The position numbers and the translations under genes were made by a program. DNA of 50,640 bases, from the NCBI GenBank assembly GCA_027484915.1, contig JAIXSA010000051.1:1-50640 (forward strand). Direction: 5' to 3'. The stretch is from Paracoccaceae bacterium (GTDB lineage Bacteria > Pseudomonadota > Alphaproteobacteria > Rhodobacterales > Rhodobacteraceae). Shown here in pieces: positions 16,074-24,809 of this stretch. The stretch's first letter is position 1; each line of letters opens with the position of its first letter. The notes under the pieces were generated by a model. It was not told where the DNA came from and did not search any database. It saw only the letters and a list, made by a program, of their open reading frames with translations.

Positions 16074-17003
16074 ATGAAGACCGCCTGCCTGACCCTCCTC
16101 CTCCTCTCGACCCCCGCGCTGGCTTTCCCGGTCACCGTGCCAAGCTGCAACCGCGAGGTCACCTTCGACGCCCCGCCGTCCCGCGCCATCGCCAATGACG
16201 TCAACCTTATCGAGATGATGCTGGCGCTTGGCCTGCGTGACCGGATGGTCGGCTATACCGGGGTCTCGGGCTGGAAGACGCTGGACCCGGAGCTGCGCGA
16301 GGGCATCGCCGAACTGCCGGAGTTGTCCGCCAAATACCCCAGCCGCGAGGTCCTGCTGGGGGCCGAGCCAGACTTTTTCTTCGCCGGTTGGAACTACGGC
16401 ATGACCGTCGGCGGCGAGGTCACTCCCGAAACGCTGGAGCCCCTGGGCATCAAGACCTACGAGCTGACCGAAAGCTGCATCTTCGTCGGACCCAAGGCCA
16501 AGTCCTCGATGCAGGACATGTACAATGACCTTCTGAATCTCGGCACGATCTTCGGGGTCGAGGACCGGGCGAAGGCCCTTGTGGCAGGCTATGAGGCAAA
16601 GCTTGCCGAGGTGACCGCCGGGATCGACCGCAGCGCCCCCCTGCGGGTCTTCGTCTATGACAGTGGCGAGGAAACACCGTTCACCGCCGGGGCCTATGCC
16701 ATCCCGACCGCCCTGATCGAGGCGGCGGGGGGCGTGAACATCATGGACGACCTCGACAAGAGTTGGGCCACTGTGGCGTGGGAGCCGGTAGTCGAGCGCA
16801 ATCCGCAGGTCATCGTCATCGTCAACTACGGCGACGTGACAGCCGAGCAGAAGATCGCCTTCCTGGAAGCGAACCCCGCCTTCGCCAATGTCGACGCGGT
16901 GAAGAATGATCGCTACGTGGTCCTGGAATACGTCGAAGCCACCCCCGGCCCGCGCAACATCCGCGCGGTGGAAAAGCTGGTAAAGGGGTTCTGGGGGAAG
17001 TGA
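16074..17003 (+). CDS. ABC transporter periplasmic binding protein, corrinoid type
   Basis: The 309-residue precursor has a Sec signal peptide (TLLLLSTPALAF) and a TroA/FecB-like fold: a first lobe with FDAPPSRAIANDVNLIEMMLALGL, a long linking helix, and a second lobe with AAGGVNIMDD and WEPVVERNPQVIVI. It should deliver the ligand to the FecCD permease encoded next. It resembles iron-chelate binding proteins, but the riboswitch points to a corrinoid. The ATG directly abuts the stop of the ATPase gene. Confidence 0.85.
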   Translation: MKTACLTLLLLSTPALAFPVTVPSCNREVTFDAPPSRAIANDVNLIEMMLALGLRDRMVGYTGVSGWKTLDPELREGIAELPELSAKYPSREVLLGAEPDFFFAGWNYGMTVGGEVTPETLEPLGIKTYELTESCIFVGPKAKSSMQDMYNDLLNLGTIFGVEDRAKALVAGYEAKLAEVTAGIDRSAPLRVFVYDSGEETPFTAGAYAIPTALIEAAGGVNIMDDLDKSWATVAWEPVVERNPQVIVIVNYGDVTAEQKIAFLEANPAFANVDAVKNDRYVVLEYVEATPGPRNIRAVEKLVKGFWGK

Positions 17004-17036
17004 TGCACCCACGCGCCACGCCTGACCGCCTAGTCC

Positions 17037-17104
17037 CCGATTTCTTCAAAGAAATCGGACCGGAGCCTTTGCAGGCTCCGTTGCGGAGTTTTCGAAAACT
17101 CCGC
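17037..17104. repeat. Triple back-to-back hairpin repeat, copy 1
   Basis: Three palindromes follow each other within 68 nt: 17037-17058 (10-bp stem, 2-nt loop, CCGATTTCTT arm), 17061-17080 (CGGAGCCT arm, 4-nt loop), and 17083-17104, a perfect 22-nt palindrome centred on TTCGAA. The block lies in the 131-nt gap between the binding-protein and permease genes of the B12 importer. The same three-hairpin order recurs at 48347-48413. Confidence 0.8.
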
Positions 17105-17134
17105 ACCTGGACCTCACGGCGGTCCTGACCTGAA

Positions 17135-18190
17135 ATGACCGAAACCCCGCTCGCCACCTCCGCCTCTCCCACTCTGCGCCTCACGCGCCGGGCGGCCATC
17201 GCGCTCGGCGGCGTAGCGTTTCTTCTCCTCGCCGTCCTCATCGCCGTTTCGGTCGGCGCTGTCCCGGTCCCCCTCTCCACCGTCTGGGGCGTCCTTGCCA
17301 ACCACCTGATCCCAGGCCTTGTCACCCCCGACTGGACCGAAGGCCGCGCGGCCATCGTCTGGGACATCCGCTTTCCCCGCGCCCTCCTCGCCGCACTCGT
17401 CGGCGCAGGTCTTGGCATCACCGGCGCCGCCCTCCAGTCGGTCACGAGAAACCCCCTCGCTGACCCCCATCTTCTCGGCATCTCTTCGGGCGGGGCCTTT
17501 GGGGCAATCGCAGCACTTCTGCACACCGGCCTCTTCCTCGGACTTCTCACCGTCCCGGTCATGGCCTTCGGCGGCGCGCTTGCTGCGACCCTTCTTGTCC
17601 TTGCCATCGCGCGGATCACCGGGGCCACCAGTGCCGACCGCCTGGTCCTCGCCGGAGTCGCCGTCAGCTTCATCATCATGGCCGGGGCGAACGTGCTGAT
17701 CTTCCTTGGCGACCCCAAGGCCACCCACACCGTGGTCTTCTGGATGCTCGGCGGCCTTGGCCTGGCGCAGTGGTCGCACCTGATCTATCCGGTTGCTGTC
17801 CTTGTCCCCGCCGGGCTGTGGCTCTGGTCGCAAAGCGGTGCCCTCAACGCCATGTCGCTGGGAGACGAGACCGCCGCCTCCCTCGGCATCCCGGTCGCCC
17901 GCTTCCGCCTGACCGTCTTCGTGGCAGGCGCGCTGATCACCGGCGTCATGGTCGCCTTCTCGGGGCTCATCGGCTTTGTCGGCCTGATGATGCCCCACCT
18001 CGTCCGCTTCGCCGTGGGCGGCGACAACGCCCGCGTCCTGCCCCTCTCCGCCCTCGCCGGAGCCATCTTCCTCGTCGCCGCCGACACCGTCGCCCGCGTC
18101 GTCATGGCCCCCGAAGACATGCCCATCGGTGTCGTCACCGGACTTGTCGGGGGCGTCTTCTTCCTGTGGCTCATGGCGCGCAAGTCATGA
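17135..18190 (+). CDS. FecCD-family ABC transporter permease (BtuC-like)
   Basis: The 351-residue protein is predicted to cross the inner membrane about ten times. It shows the conserved FecCD features: [20 protein letters not shown], the region [19 protein letters not shown], and [11 protein letters not shown]-like [13 protein letters not shown]. It should form the channel with the adjacent ATPase and binding protein. Leucine codons are mostly CTC and CTT, unlike the CTG preference of many neighbours. cobQ starts within its stop codon (ATGA). Confidence 0.9.
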   Translation: MTETPLATSASPTLRLTRRAAIALGGVAFLLLAVLIAVSVGAVPVPLSTVWGVLANHLIPGLVTPDWTEGRAAIVWDIRFPRALLAALVGAGLGITGAALQSVTRNPLADPHLLGISSGGAFGAIAALLHTGLFLGLLTVPVMAFGGALAATLLVLAIARITGATSADRLVLAGVAVSFIIMAGANVLIFLGDPKATHTVVFWMLGGLGLAQWSHLIYPVAVLVPAGLWLWSQSGALNAMSLGDETAASLGIPVARFRLTVFVAGALITGVMVAFSGLIGFVGLMMPHLVRFAVGGDNARVLPLSALAGAIFLVAADTVARVVMAPEDMPIGVVTGLVGGVFFLWLMARKS

Positions 18191-19629
18191 GGATCATGAT
18201 CCAGGGTGCGGGATCGAACGTCGGCAAGTCGATGCTGGTCGCGGGCCTGTGCCGTCTATTCAGCCGGCAGGGTCTGACAGTGCGGCCCTTCAAGCCGCAG
18301 AACATGTCCAACAACGCGGCCGTGGCCATGGGCGGAGAAATCGGACGCGCCCAGGCCCTGCAGGCCCGCGCCTGTGGCGTCGCGCCTCATGTCGACATGA
18401 ACCCGGTCCTCCTGAAGCCCGAGTCGGAAACCGGCGCGCAGGTAATCGTCCAAGGCAAGCGGCTGACCACCGTCCGCGCAAAGGACTACGCCACGCTGAA
18501 ACCACAGCTCATGGCCCCCGTCCTTGACAGCTTCCACCGCCTGCAATCCCAGGCCGATCTCGTGATCGTCGAAGGCGCGGGCAGCCCAGCCGAGGTGAAC
18601 CTGCGCGCAAACGACATCGCCAACATGGGCTTCGCCATCGCCTCGCAAACCCCGGTGATCCTGACCGGTGACATCGACCGCGGCGGCGTCATCGCCCAGC
18701 TGGTCGGAACCCAAGCCGTCCTCGACCCCGCCGACGCCGCGATGATCCGCGGCTTCCTGATCAACAAGTTCCGGGGCGACCCGCGTCTGTTCGACGACGG
18801 CTACCGCCTGATCGAACAGCGCACCGGCTGGCCCGGCCTTGGCGTGGTCCCGTGGTTCCCGGACGCCCACAAACTCCCCGCCGAAGACGCCGCCGATCTT
18901 GGCGGGACAAAGGGCACCGGCGACTTCCTCATCGCCGTACCCCACCTCAACAGGATCGCCAATTTCGACGACCTCGACCCCCTGGCGCAGGAGCCCGGCG
19001 TCACGCTGAAGATCGTCAAGCCGGGCCAACCCCTGCCGGTGGAGGCTGACCTCATCATCCTGCCCGGCAGCAAGGCCACCATCGCAGACCTCGCTCATTT
19101 CCGTGCGCAGGGCTGGGACATCGACCTTGCGGCTGCCCTGCGGCGGGGTGCACGGGTGCTTGGCCTTTGCGGCGGCTACCAGATGCTGGGCCGCGAAATC
19201 GCCGATCCGGAGGGGATCGAGGGCAAGCCGGGCAGCGTCCCCGGCCTTGGACTTCTGGACCTAACGACCGTCATGACCCCCGACAAGCGGGTGACCGAGA
19301 CGTCAGCGCTTCATCCGGCCTCGAACACGGTGGTGCGGGGATACGAGATCCACCTCGGCCGGACCGATGGCCCCGACCGCGCGCGCCCGCTTTTCACGGT
19401 GAGCGGCGACCCCGAAGGGGCGGTGCGCGCGGACGGGCGGGTGATGGGCAGCTACCTGCACGGGATGTTCACCGAAGACGCCTTCCGCCGTGCCTTTCTG
19501 GCTGGCCTTGGCGCGACGGCCGGCCACACCAGCTACGACCAGACCGTCGAGGATACCCTTGATGCCCTGGCCGATCACCTTGCAACCCATGTCGATTGCG
19601 CAAGGCTTCTGACGCTGGCGCAGGCGTAG
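18187..19629 (+). CDS. cobQ: Cobyric acid synthase (adenosylcobyric acid synthase)
   Basis: The 480-residue amidase uses ATP and glutamine to amidate adenosylcobyrinic acid a,c-diamide at four side chains. The N-terminal synthetase domain begins [19 protein letters not shown] and includes [14 protein letters not shown] and [11 protein letters not shown]. The C-terminal class I glutaminase domain carries the nucleophile in [11 protein letters not shown] and the late motif YLHGMF. The length is normal. Being last in a riboswitch-controlled import operon, it may act on imported precursors as well as in de novo synthesis. Confidence 0.96.
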   Translation: MRIMIQGAGSNVGKSMLVAGLCRLFSRQGLTVRPFKPQNMSNNAAVAMGGEIGRAQALQARACGVAPHVDMNPVLLKPESETGAQVIVQGKRLTTVRAKDYATLKPQLMAPVLDSFHRLQSQADLVIVEGAGSPAEVNLRANDIANMGFAIASQTPVILTGDIDRGGVIAQLVGTQAVLDPADAAMIRGFLINKFRGDPRLFDDGYRLIEQRTGWPGLGVVPWFPDAHKLPAEDAADLGGTKGTGDFLIAVPHLNRIANFDDLDPLAQEPGVTLKIVKPGQPLPVEADLIILPGSKATIADLAHFRAQGWDIDLAAALRRGARVLGLCGGYQMLGREIADPEGIEGKPGSVPGLGLLDLTTVMTPDKRVTETSALHPASNTVVRGYEIHLGRTDGPDRARPLFTVSGDPEGAVRADGRVMGSYLHGMFTEDAFRRAFLAGLGATAGHTSYDQTVEDTLDALADHLATHVDCARLLTLAQA

Positions 19630-19649
19630 GGTGGGCGATACCGCCCACC
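19630..19649. terminator. Hairpin between cobQ and znuA
   Basis: GGTGGGCG-ATAC-CGCCCACC is a perfect 8-bp stem with a 4-nt loop, directly after the cobQ stop and 4 nt before the end of the convergent znuA gene. It is followed by a pyrimidine-rich stretch. Confidence 0.75.
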
Positions 19650-19653
19650 TTCC

Positions 19654-20577
19654 TTACCCTCCCGCACATCCGGCAATCGCCTGGGCAATCCCAGTCAGCA
19701 GTGCTGCATAGGCCCCCGGCCCCGGCTCCAGTGACGAGCCCACAGGGTCCAGCGCGCCGCCGATCCTGACGCTTGTTCCTTCAGCCAGTTGCTCCGCCAG
19801 CGCCGGGTCATGCTGTACCTCGGGGAAAAGGCAGATGATATCACCGGCCTCCAGTTCGCCACGCAGCTCGGACAATCGCGCCGCCCCGGGCGAGGATGCA
19901 TCGCCCAGCGCAATGCTGCCCGCCAAGGTCAGGCCGTAGTGGTCTGCGAAGTACCCATAGGCGTCGTGGAAGGTGACCAGCCGCTTGCCCATGACGGGCG
20001 CAAGCAGTGCCGCCAGGTTGGCGTCCAGCGCCGCGATCCCGTCTCCGGCCTTCGCCGCATTGGCCGAATAGGCCGCCGCGTTCCCTGGGTCCAGACGGCC
20101 CAGTTCTGCCGCGATCAGACCCAGCCAGACCTGTGCGTTGCCGGGGTCAAGCCAGGCGTGCGGATCTTCGGACCCGTGATCGTGACCGTCGTGCTCCTCA
20201 GCGTCACCAGGCTCATCCCCGTGGCCGTGGTCGTCCGCCTTTGCCGCCCCATAGGCGCGCCGCGCGGTCTCTTCGGCATCCAGAAGCGCCAGCGCCGCCG
20301 CCCCCTCGGCCCGGCTGTCCAGCGCGCTGTCAAGCCAGGGGGTCAGGTCCGGCCCGATCCACACCACCAGGTCCGCATCCGCCACCGCCCCGGCCTGGCT
20401 GGGCTTCAGCTGGAAATCATGCTCATCGGCCCCCCGCGCCAGCAGCAGCTCTGGCTGACCCAGATCGCCCATCACCTGCGCCACCAGAGCGTGAACCGGG
20501 GGAATGTCGGTCACCACGCTTGGCACCTCGGCGAGTGCGGGGGTGGCAGTCGCAAGAAGAGTAATGATATAACGCAT
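19654..20577 (-). CDS. znuA: Zinc ABC transporter substrate-binding protein
   Basis: The 307-residue precursor has a short Sec signal peptide (TLLATATPALA) and the TroA/ZnuA fold. A histidine- and acid-rich loop runs from DDHGHGDEPGD to HDGHDHGSEDPHAWLDP, a zinc-gathering feature typical of ZnuA. Other likely zinc ligands are the histidine in PPVHALVAQVM and the one in VTFHDAYGYF. It captures periplasmic zinc for ZnuBC. It is divergent from zur-znuC-znuB across a 67-bp gap containing a Zur-like site. Confidence 0.94.
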   Translation of the reverse strand: MRYIITLLATATPALAEVPSVVTDIPPVHALVAQVMGDLGQPELLLARGADEHDFQLKPSQAGAVADADLVVWIGPDLTPWLDSALDSRAEGAAALALLDAEETARRAYGAAKADDHGHGDEPGDAEEHDGHDHGSEDPHAWLDPGNAQVWLGLIAAELGRLDPGNAAAYSANAAKAGDGIAALDANLAALLAPVMGKRLVTFHDAYGYFADHYGLTLAGSIALGDASSPGAARLSELRGELEAGDIICLFPEVQHDPALAEQLAEGTSVRIGGALDPVGSSLEPGPGAYAALLTGIAQAIAGCAGG

Positions 20578-20614
20578 CAGGTGGCTTCCCTCTTTCGTCG
20601 CCCCGTTCTATGTA

Positions 20615-20629
20615 TGTAATATCATAACA
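20615..20629. promoter_or_regulatory. Probable Zur operator
   Basis: TGTAATATCATAACA is a near-palindromic AT-rich 15-mer in an otherwise GC-rich region, centred in the znuA/zur divergent gap. Its form and location match Fur-family zinc operators. A second similar 13-mer, GTAATGATATAAC, lies at 20561-20573 over the first codons of znuA. Confidence 0.7.
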
Positions 20630-20644
20630 CGTCAAGAGCTCCCG

Positions 20645-21127
20645 ATGCCCGACCCCGATCTCGCCTTTGCGGCGCATGACCACGCGCATTGCGCGCATGA
20701 CGCCCTGACGCGGGCCGAGGCGGTGACCGCCGCCGCCGGCGCGCGGATGACGCCGGTGCGCCGCCGGGTGCTGGAGATCCTGCTGGAAGAACACAAGGCC
20801 CTTGGCGCCTATGACGTGCTGGCGCGGCTGGCGACCGAAGGCTTCGGCAACCAGCCGCCCGTCGCCTACCGCGCGCTGGAATTCCTTGTCGAACAGGGGC
20901 TTGCCCACCGCATCCAGCGCCTGAACGCCTTTACCGCCTGCGTCCATCCCGGTCAGGATCACGCGCCCGCCTTCCTCATCTGCCGGACCTGCCACACCGT
21001 CGCGGAAGCCGAGGCAACTGCCGCACGCGCCTCGCTCGACGCCGAGGCCGCGCGCGCGGGCTTCCAGGTCGAACGCTCGACCATCGAGGCGCTGGGGCTT
21101 TGCCCGAACTGCCGGGGCCAGGCATGA
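20645..21127 (+). CDS. zur: Zinc uptake regulator, Fur family
   Basis: The 160-residue Fur-family repressor has a winged helix (MTPVRRRVLEILLEEHKALGAYDVL) and zinc-binding residues in CRTC and CPNC of the C-terminal dimerisation domain. There is a histidine-rich N-terminus (HDHAHCAHD) and CVHPGQDHAPAFLICRTC. With bound zinc it should repress znuA and its own operon. The start at 20645 lies shortly after the operator; the transcript is probably led by zur. znuC overlaps its stop by 4 nt. Confidence 0.93.
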   Translation: MPDPDLAFAAHDHAHCAHDALTRAEAVTAAAGARMTPVRRRVLEILLEEHKALGAYDVLARLATEGFGNQPPVAYRALEFLVEQGLAHRIQRLNAFTACVHPGQDHAPAFLICRTCHTVAEAEATAARASLDAEAARAGFQVERSTIEALGLCPNCRGQA

Positions 21128-21903
21128 GCTTGCCCGGCCCCTCCCTGATCGCGGCCGAACATGTCTGCGTCCGCTTCGGGCCAGACGAGGTCCTGCATGA
21201 CATCAGCCTGAAGGTCGATCCGGGCGAAATCGTCACGATCCTTGGCCCCAACGGCTCGGGCAAGTCCACGCTGTTGCGCGCACTTCTGGGCATTGTCCCG
21301 GTGGCCGAGGGCCGCCTTCTGCGGCAGGACGGGCTGCGCATCGGCTATGTCCCGCAGAAGCTGACGGTGGACCGGACCATGCCAATCACCGTGCGCCGGT
21401 TCCTCTCGTTGCCGACGCTGGTCACCGACCAGGCCGCCGCCGAAGCCCTTGCGCGGGTGGGCATGGCAGGCCAGGGGGCCGAGCAGATGACAACGCTGTC
21501 GGGCGGCCAGCTTCAGCGCGTGCTTCTTGCGCGCGCGCTGCTGGGCAAGCCGCAGCTTCTGATGCTGGACGAGCCGACATCGGGCCTGGACCAGCCCGGC
21601 GAGGCCGCCTTCTACCGGCTGATCGAGGAGGTGCGCGCCGAAACTGGCGCAGCGGTCCTGATGATCAGCCATGACCTGCATGTGGTGATGGCCGCCAGCG
21701 ACCGCGTGATCTGCCTGAACGGCCACATCTGCTGCGAGGGGACGCCCCGCGTGGTGTCGACCGCACCAGAGTACCGCGCCCTCTTCGGGCTGGGCACGCA
21801 AGGGGCGCTGGCGCTTTACCGTCACGAGCATGACCACGCGCATGAGGACGGCCACCCACACCACCATCACCACCACCATGACCACGAGCACGATCATGTT
21901 TGA
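21124..21903 (+). CDS. znuC: Zinc ABC transporter ATP-binding protein
   Basis: The 259-residue ATPase has Walker A GPNGSGKST, signature LSGGQLQRVLLARAL, Walker B LLMLDEPTSGLD and the H-loop MISHDLHVV. A histidine-rich C-terminal tail (HPHHHHHHHDHEHDHV) probably binds zinc and may sense it. The start at 21124 (ATGA overlap with zur) is preferred over one eight codons earlier. The znuB start codon lies within its last codons. Confidence 0.94.
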   Translation: MSLPGPSLIAAEHVCVRFGPDEVLHDISLKVDPGEIVTILGPNGSGKSTLLRALLGIVPVAEGRLLRQDGLRIGYVPQKLTVDRTMPITVRRFLSLPTLVTDQAAAEALARVGMAGQGAEQMTTLSGGQLQRVLLARALLGKPQLLMLDEPTSGLDQPGEAAFYRLIEEVRAETGAAVLMISHDLHVVMAASDRVICLNGHICCEGTPRVVSTAPEYRALFGLGTQGALALYRHEHDHAHEDGHPHHHHHHHDHEHDHV

Positions 21904-22678
21904 CGATTTCCTGGTCCGCGCCGGCCTGGCTGCCGTCGGGCTGTCGCTGGCGACCGGCCCGCTTGGGTCGTTCGTGGTATGGCGGCGGATGGCCTATTTC
22001 GGCGATGCCACGGCCCATGCCGCCGTTCTGGGTGTGGCGCTGGCGCTGGCGACCGACCTGCCCATCGGCCTTGGCACCCTGACGGTGGCCCTTGCGATGG
22101 CCGTCACCGTCGCGGGCCTTTCGGCACGCGGCTGGGCGATGGACACCACGCTGGGCGTCCTTGCGCATTCCGCCCTCGCCTTCGGCCTTGTCGCCGTGAG
22201 CTTCTTCCCGACAGTCCGCACCGACCTGTCGAGCTATCTTTTCGGCGACATCCTTGCCGTCAGCCGGTCCGAACTCGCCCTGGTCTGGCTGGGTGCCCTG
22301 GCGGTCCTGGCCTTGCTTGCCTGGCGCTGGCAACGGCTTCTGACGGCCACCCTGTCCGAAGACCTTGCCCATGCCGCCGGGATCAATCCCGACCGTGAAC
22401 GGCTGGTCCTGCTCATCGCGCTGGCCCTGGTCGTGGCCGTGGCGCTGAAGATCGTAGGCGCGCTTCTGATCGCCGCCATGCTGATCATCCCCGCCGCCGC
22501 CGCCCGCAGCTTTGCCCGCACGCCCGAGGCGATGGCGGCGGCGGCCATCGTCGTCGGTGCAGTCTCGGGACTGGGGGGGCTGGGCCTTTCGCTTTGGCAG
22601 GACACGCCCACCGGCCCCTCGATCATCGTGGTCGCGGCGGCGCTCTTTGCGCTGACCTCTTTCGCCCGCCGGGTCTGA
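21896..22678 (+). CDS. znuB: Zinc ABC transporter permease
   Basis: The 260-residue integral membrane protein of the ABC-3 family has about eight hydrophobic helices. Recognisable segments are GSFVVWRRMAYFGDATAHAAVLGVALA and the later VALKIVGALLIAAMLIIPAAAARSFA. It forms the zinc channel with ZnuC and ZnuA. The start at 21896 overlaps znuC by 8 nt. The 76-nt gap after it shows no convincing terminator. Confidence 0.93.
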   Translation: MFDDFLVRAGLAAVGLSLATGPLGSFVVWRRMAYFGDATAHAAVLGVALALATDLPIGLGTLTVALAMAVTVAGLSARGWAMDTTLGVLAHSALAFGLVAVSFFPTVRTDLSSYLFGDILAVSRSELALVWLGALAVLALLAWRWQRLLTATLSEDLAHAAGINPDRERLVLLIALALVVAVALKIVGALLIAAMLIIPAAAARSFARTPEAMAAAAIVVGAVSGLGGLGLSLWQDTPTGPSIIVVAAALFALTSFARRV

Positions 22679-22754
22679 CAAAAAACTTTCCCGCTGCCCG
22701 AAGCTTGCCAAAATTCCCCGGTATCCAAGAGGCAAATCACCAAGGATTTGCCCC

Positions 22755-23984
22755 GTGTTTCGCCTGATCGGTTTTCTCGCGCTCTTCTCCGCCACGGCCG
22801 GCGGCTATCTCTACACGGACTACAAGATGTCCGCCCGCTGGTCCGGGCAGGATGATGCCGACGGACTGACCTTCACCGAATACCTTTCGGGCTTCGCGGA
22901 TCGCCTTGCCGGCCTTGGCGGTTCGGCCGCGGCGGCGGGCCTTCCGACCAGGCTTGTCGACATGCTGCCAACGCCGCCCGAGGGCTGGACCGTGCGGCCC
23001 ACCGTGGCCGAGGATGTCGCGGGGTTCCTGCCGAAGTCGACCAAGAAGGCCGACAAGGCAGCGCTTGCTGCCGTGAAGGCGGTCGGGGACGCAAAGGCCG
23101 ACTCGGGCACCGAGATTGCCGCGCTGACGTATGAGAAGGGCGACCGGAAAGTGGTGATCAAGGCCGTCCGCTACCCCAACGTGATTTTCTCCAGCGACGC
23201 CTCCATTCCCCAGCGGACCGAACTGCAGGCCAAGGGGGCCCAGTTTCGCGGGACCGAATTCATGACCGTCCGCGGCCTGGACGTTACCGAGGACCTTTTG
23301 CCCGAGGGCTTCCGGGGCCGCTACTTCCTGGCCGATGCCGGCGCGCAGATCCACCTTCGGGTGCTTGCGCCCAAGCGCATGGCGGACGAAGACCTGGTGC
23401 CGTTTTTCGAAACGCTGCATGTCCGGGCGATGAATGCCAGCGTGATCGACAAGGTCGAAGGTCTGGGCGATGTGCCGGTCATCGTGCTGGCCTCTGCCTT
23501 GGATGACGCCGGGCGCGAGGCCTATCTTGCCGATGTTGCGGCCCGTGCGGCCGCAGAGGCGCAACGTCAGGACACCCAGCGGGCAGAAGCAGAGGCCGCC
23601 GCCGCACAGAAAAACGCCGTCGTGGCCGCCGAGGGCACCAAGACCCAATCCCTGGGATCGTTCTTTGTCGGCCTCAACAAGACCTTCTTCGGCGAGGACG
23701 AGGGCGGCATGTCAGTCGAAGAGCGGAAGGCGCACGAGGCCGCCTTGCTGAAAGCGACCGAGTCCGGCGATGCGGCTGCAGTCGCTTTGCACGCCGGCGC
23801 GCTTTACGGCGCAATCGCGGAAGAGCTTGGCAAGGCCGAGATGAAGGCGGCCTCTGATTCAGGCGGCGGGTTTGCGACGGCGAATGGCTCGTCCGGGTCC
23901 AAGTCCAAGATCAAGGTCGGTGTCGGCAAGTGCACCGAGAAGGGCGGCAAGAAGTCCTGCACTGTCGAAAGCGCCCAGGACTGA
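22755..23984 (+). CDS. Hypothetical exported or membrane-anchored Ala-rich protein
   Basis: No family was recognised in this 409-residue protein. A hydrophobic N-terminus (FRLIGFLALFSATAGGYLY) looks like a signal anchor. A mixed region with a beta-strand pattern follows, then a charged alanine/glutamine-rich helix around residues 260-295 (AARAAAEAQRQDTQRAEAEA) that could form a coiled coil, and a lysine/serine-rich C-terminus with two cysteines (GKCTEKGGKKSC). The start is GTG after an AAGGA site. It is monocistronic and converges with the peptide-transporter genes. It may be specific to Rhodobacteraceae. Confidence 0.75.
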   Translation: MFRLIGFLALFSATAGGYLYTDYKMSARWSGQDDADGLTFTEYLSGFADRLAGLGGSAAAAGLPTRLVDMLPTPPEGWTVRPTVAEDVAGFLPKSTKKADKAALAAVKAVGDAKADSGTEIAALTYEKGDRKVVIKAVRYPNVIFSSDASIPQRTELQAKGAQFRGTEFMTVRGLDVTEDLLPEGFRGRYFLADAGAQIHLRVLAPKRMADEDLVPFFETLHVRAMNASVIDKVEGLGDVPVIVLASALDDAGREAYLADVAARAAAEAQRQDTQRAEAEAAAAQKNAVVAAEGTKTQSLGSFFVGLNKTFFGEDEGGMSVEERKAHEAALLKATESGDAAAVALHAGALYGAIAEELGKAEMKAASDSGGGFATANGSSGSKSKIKVGVGKCTEKGGKKSCTVESAQD

Positions 23985-23989
23985 TCGCC

Positions 23990-24003
23990 GGGCCACCTGG
24001 CCC
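23990..24003. terminator. Short hairpin between convergent genes
   Basis: GGGCCA-CC-TGGCCC lies in the 24-nt gap between the hypothetical gene and the end of the transporter operon. The stem is only 6 bp with a 2-nt loop and no clear T-run, so it is a weak candidate. Confidence 0.4.
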
Positions 24004-24008
24004 TTGGC

Positions 24009-24809
24009 TCAGGCCCAGACCTGCGCCGGATCGGGCAGCGGGATCGCCTCCAGAAGCTCACGCGTGTAGGCGGCCTTGGGGGTGGCGAAAAGGTCGGCCG
24101 TGGGGCGGTCCTCGACGATTTCTCCCCGATACAGGACGATGGTCCGCTGGCAAAGGCGTCGGATCACACTCAGGTCGTGGCTGATGAAGGCCAGCGTCAG
24201 GCCAAGGTCGCGGACCAGCCGTTCCAGAAGGTTCAGCACCTGGGCCTGCGAGGACACGTCCAGGCCCGAGACGATCTCGTCGGCCAGGATGAAGTCCGGC
24301 TCCAGCGCGATGGCCCGTGCGATGCCGACGCGCTGGCGCTGGCCGCCGGACAATTCGTGCGGATAGCGGGCGGCGAAGCTGCGGGCCAAGCCGACCTGGT
24401 CCAACGCCTGCGCCACCCGGTCGGGGACCCCGTCAAAGCCGTGCAGGCGCAAGGGCTCGGCGATGATGGTGCCCACGCGGTGGCGCGGGTTCAAGGAGGA
24501 CATCGGGTCCTGGAAGATCATCTGGAACCGCCGCCGCAGCGGGCGCAGCGCGGCTTCCGGCAGATGGGTGATGTCCGTCCCATCAAAGCGGATCGCCCCG
24601 CCCGACGGCTCCAGCAGCCTCACCAGAGCGCGACCCAGCGTCGACTTCCCTGACCCCGAGCCTCCGACGATGCCGATCACTTCGCCCTTCGGGATGGTGA
24701 AGTTCAGCCCGCGCAGGATCTCGATCCTGGGCGCGGCCCCCAGAAGCGGCTTTGCCGTCATGTCCGCCAGCGACAGCCGCAGGTTGTCGACGGTATAGAG
24801 ATCAGCCAT
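24009..24809 (-). CDS. Peptide/nickel-type ABC transporter ATP-binding protein (DppF-like)
   Basis: The 266-residue ATPase carries Walker A GGSGSGKSTLG, signature LSGGQRQRVGIARAIA, Walker B FILADEIVSGLD, and the H-loop FISHDLSV. It matches the DppF/OppF group, which pairs with a DppD-type ATPase. The start at 24809 overlaps the dppD-like gene by 8 nt and gives MADLYTV; a start six codons earlier is possible. It is the last gene of a five-gene importer operon. Confidence 0.9.
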   Translation of the reverse strand: MADLYTVDNLRLSLADMTAKPLLGAAPRIEILRGLNFTIPKGEVIGIVGGSGSGKSTLGRALVRLLEPSGGAIRFDGTDITHLPEAALRPLRRRFQMIFQDPMSSLNPRHRVGTIIAEPLRLHGFDGVPDRVAQALDQVGLARSFAARYPHELSGGQRQRVGIARAIALEPDFILADEIVSGLDVSSQAQVLNLLERLVRDLGLTLAFISHDLSVIRRLCQRTIVLYRGEIVEDRPTADLFATPKAAYTRELLEAIPLPDPAQVWA

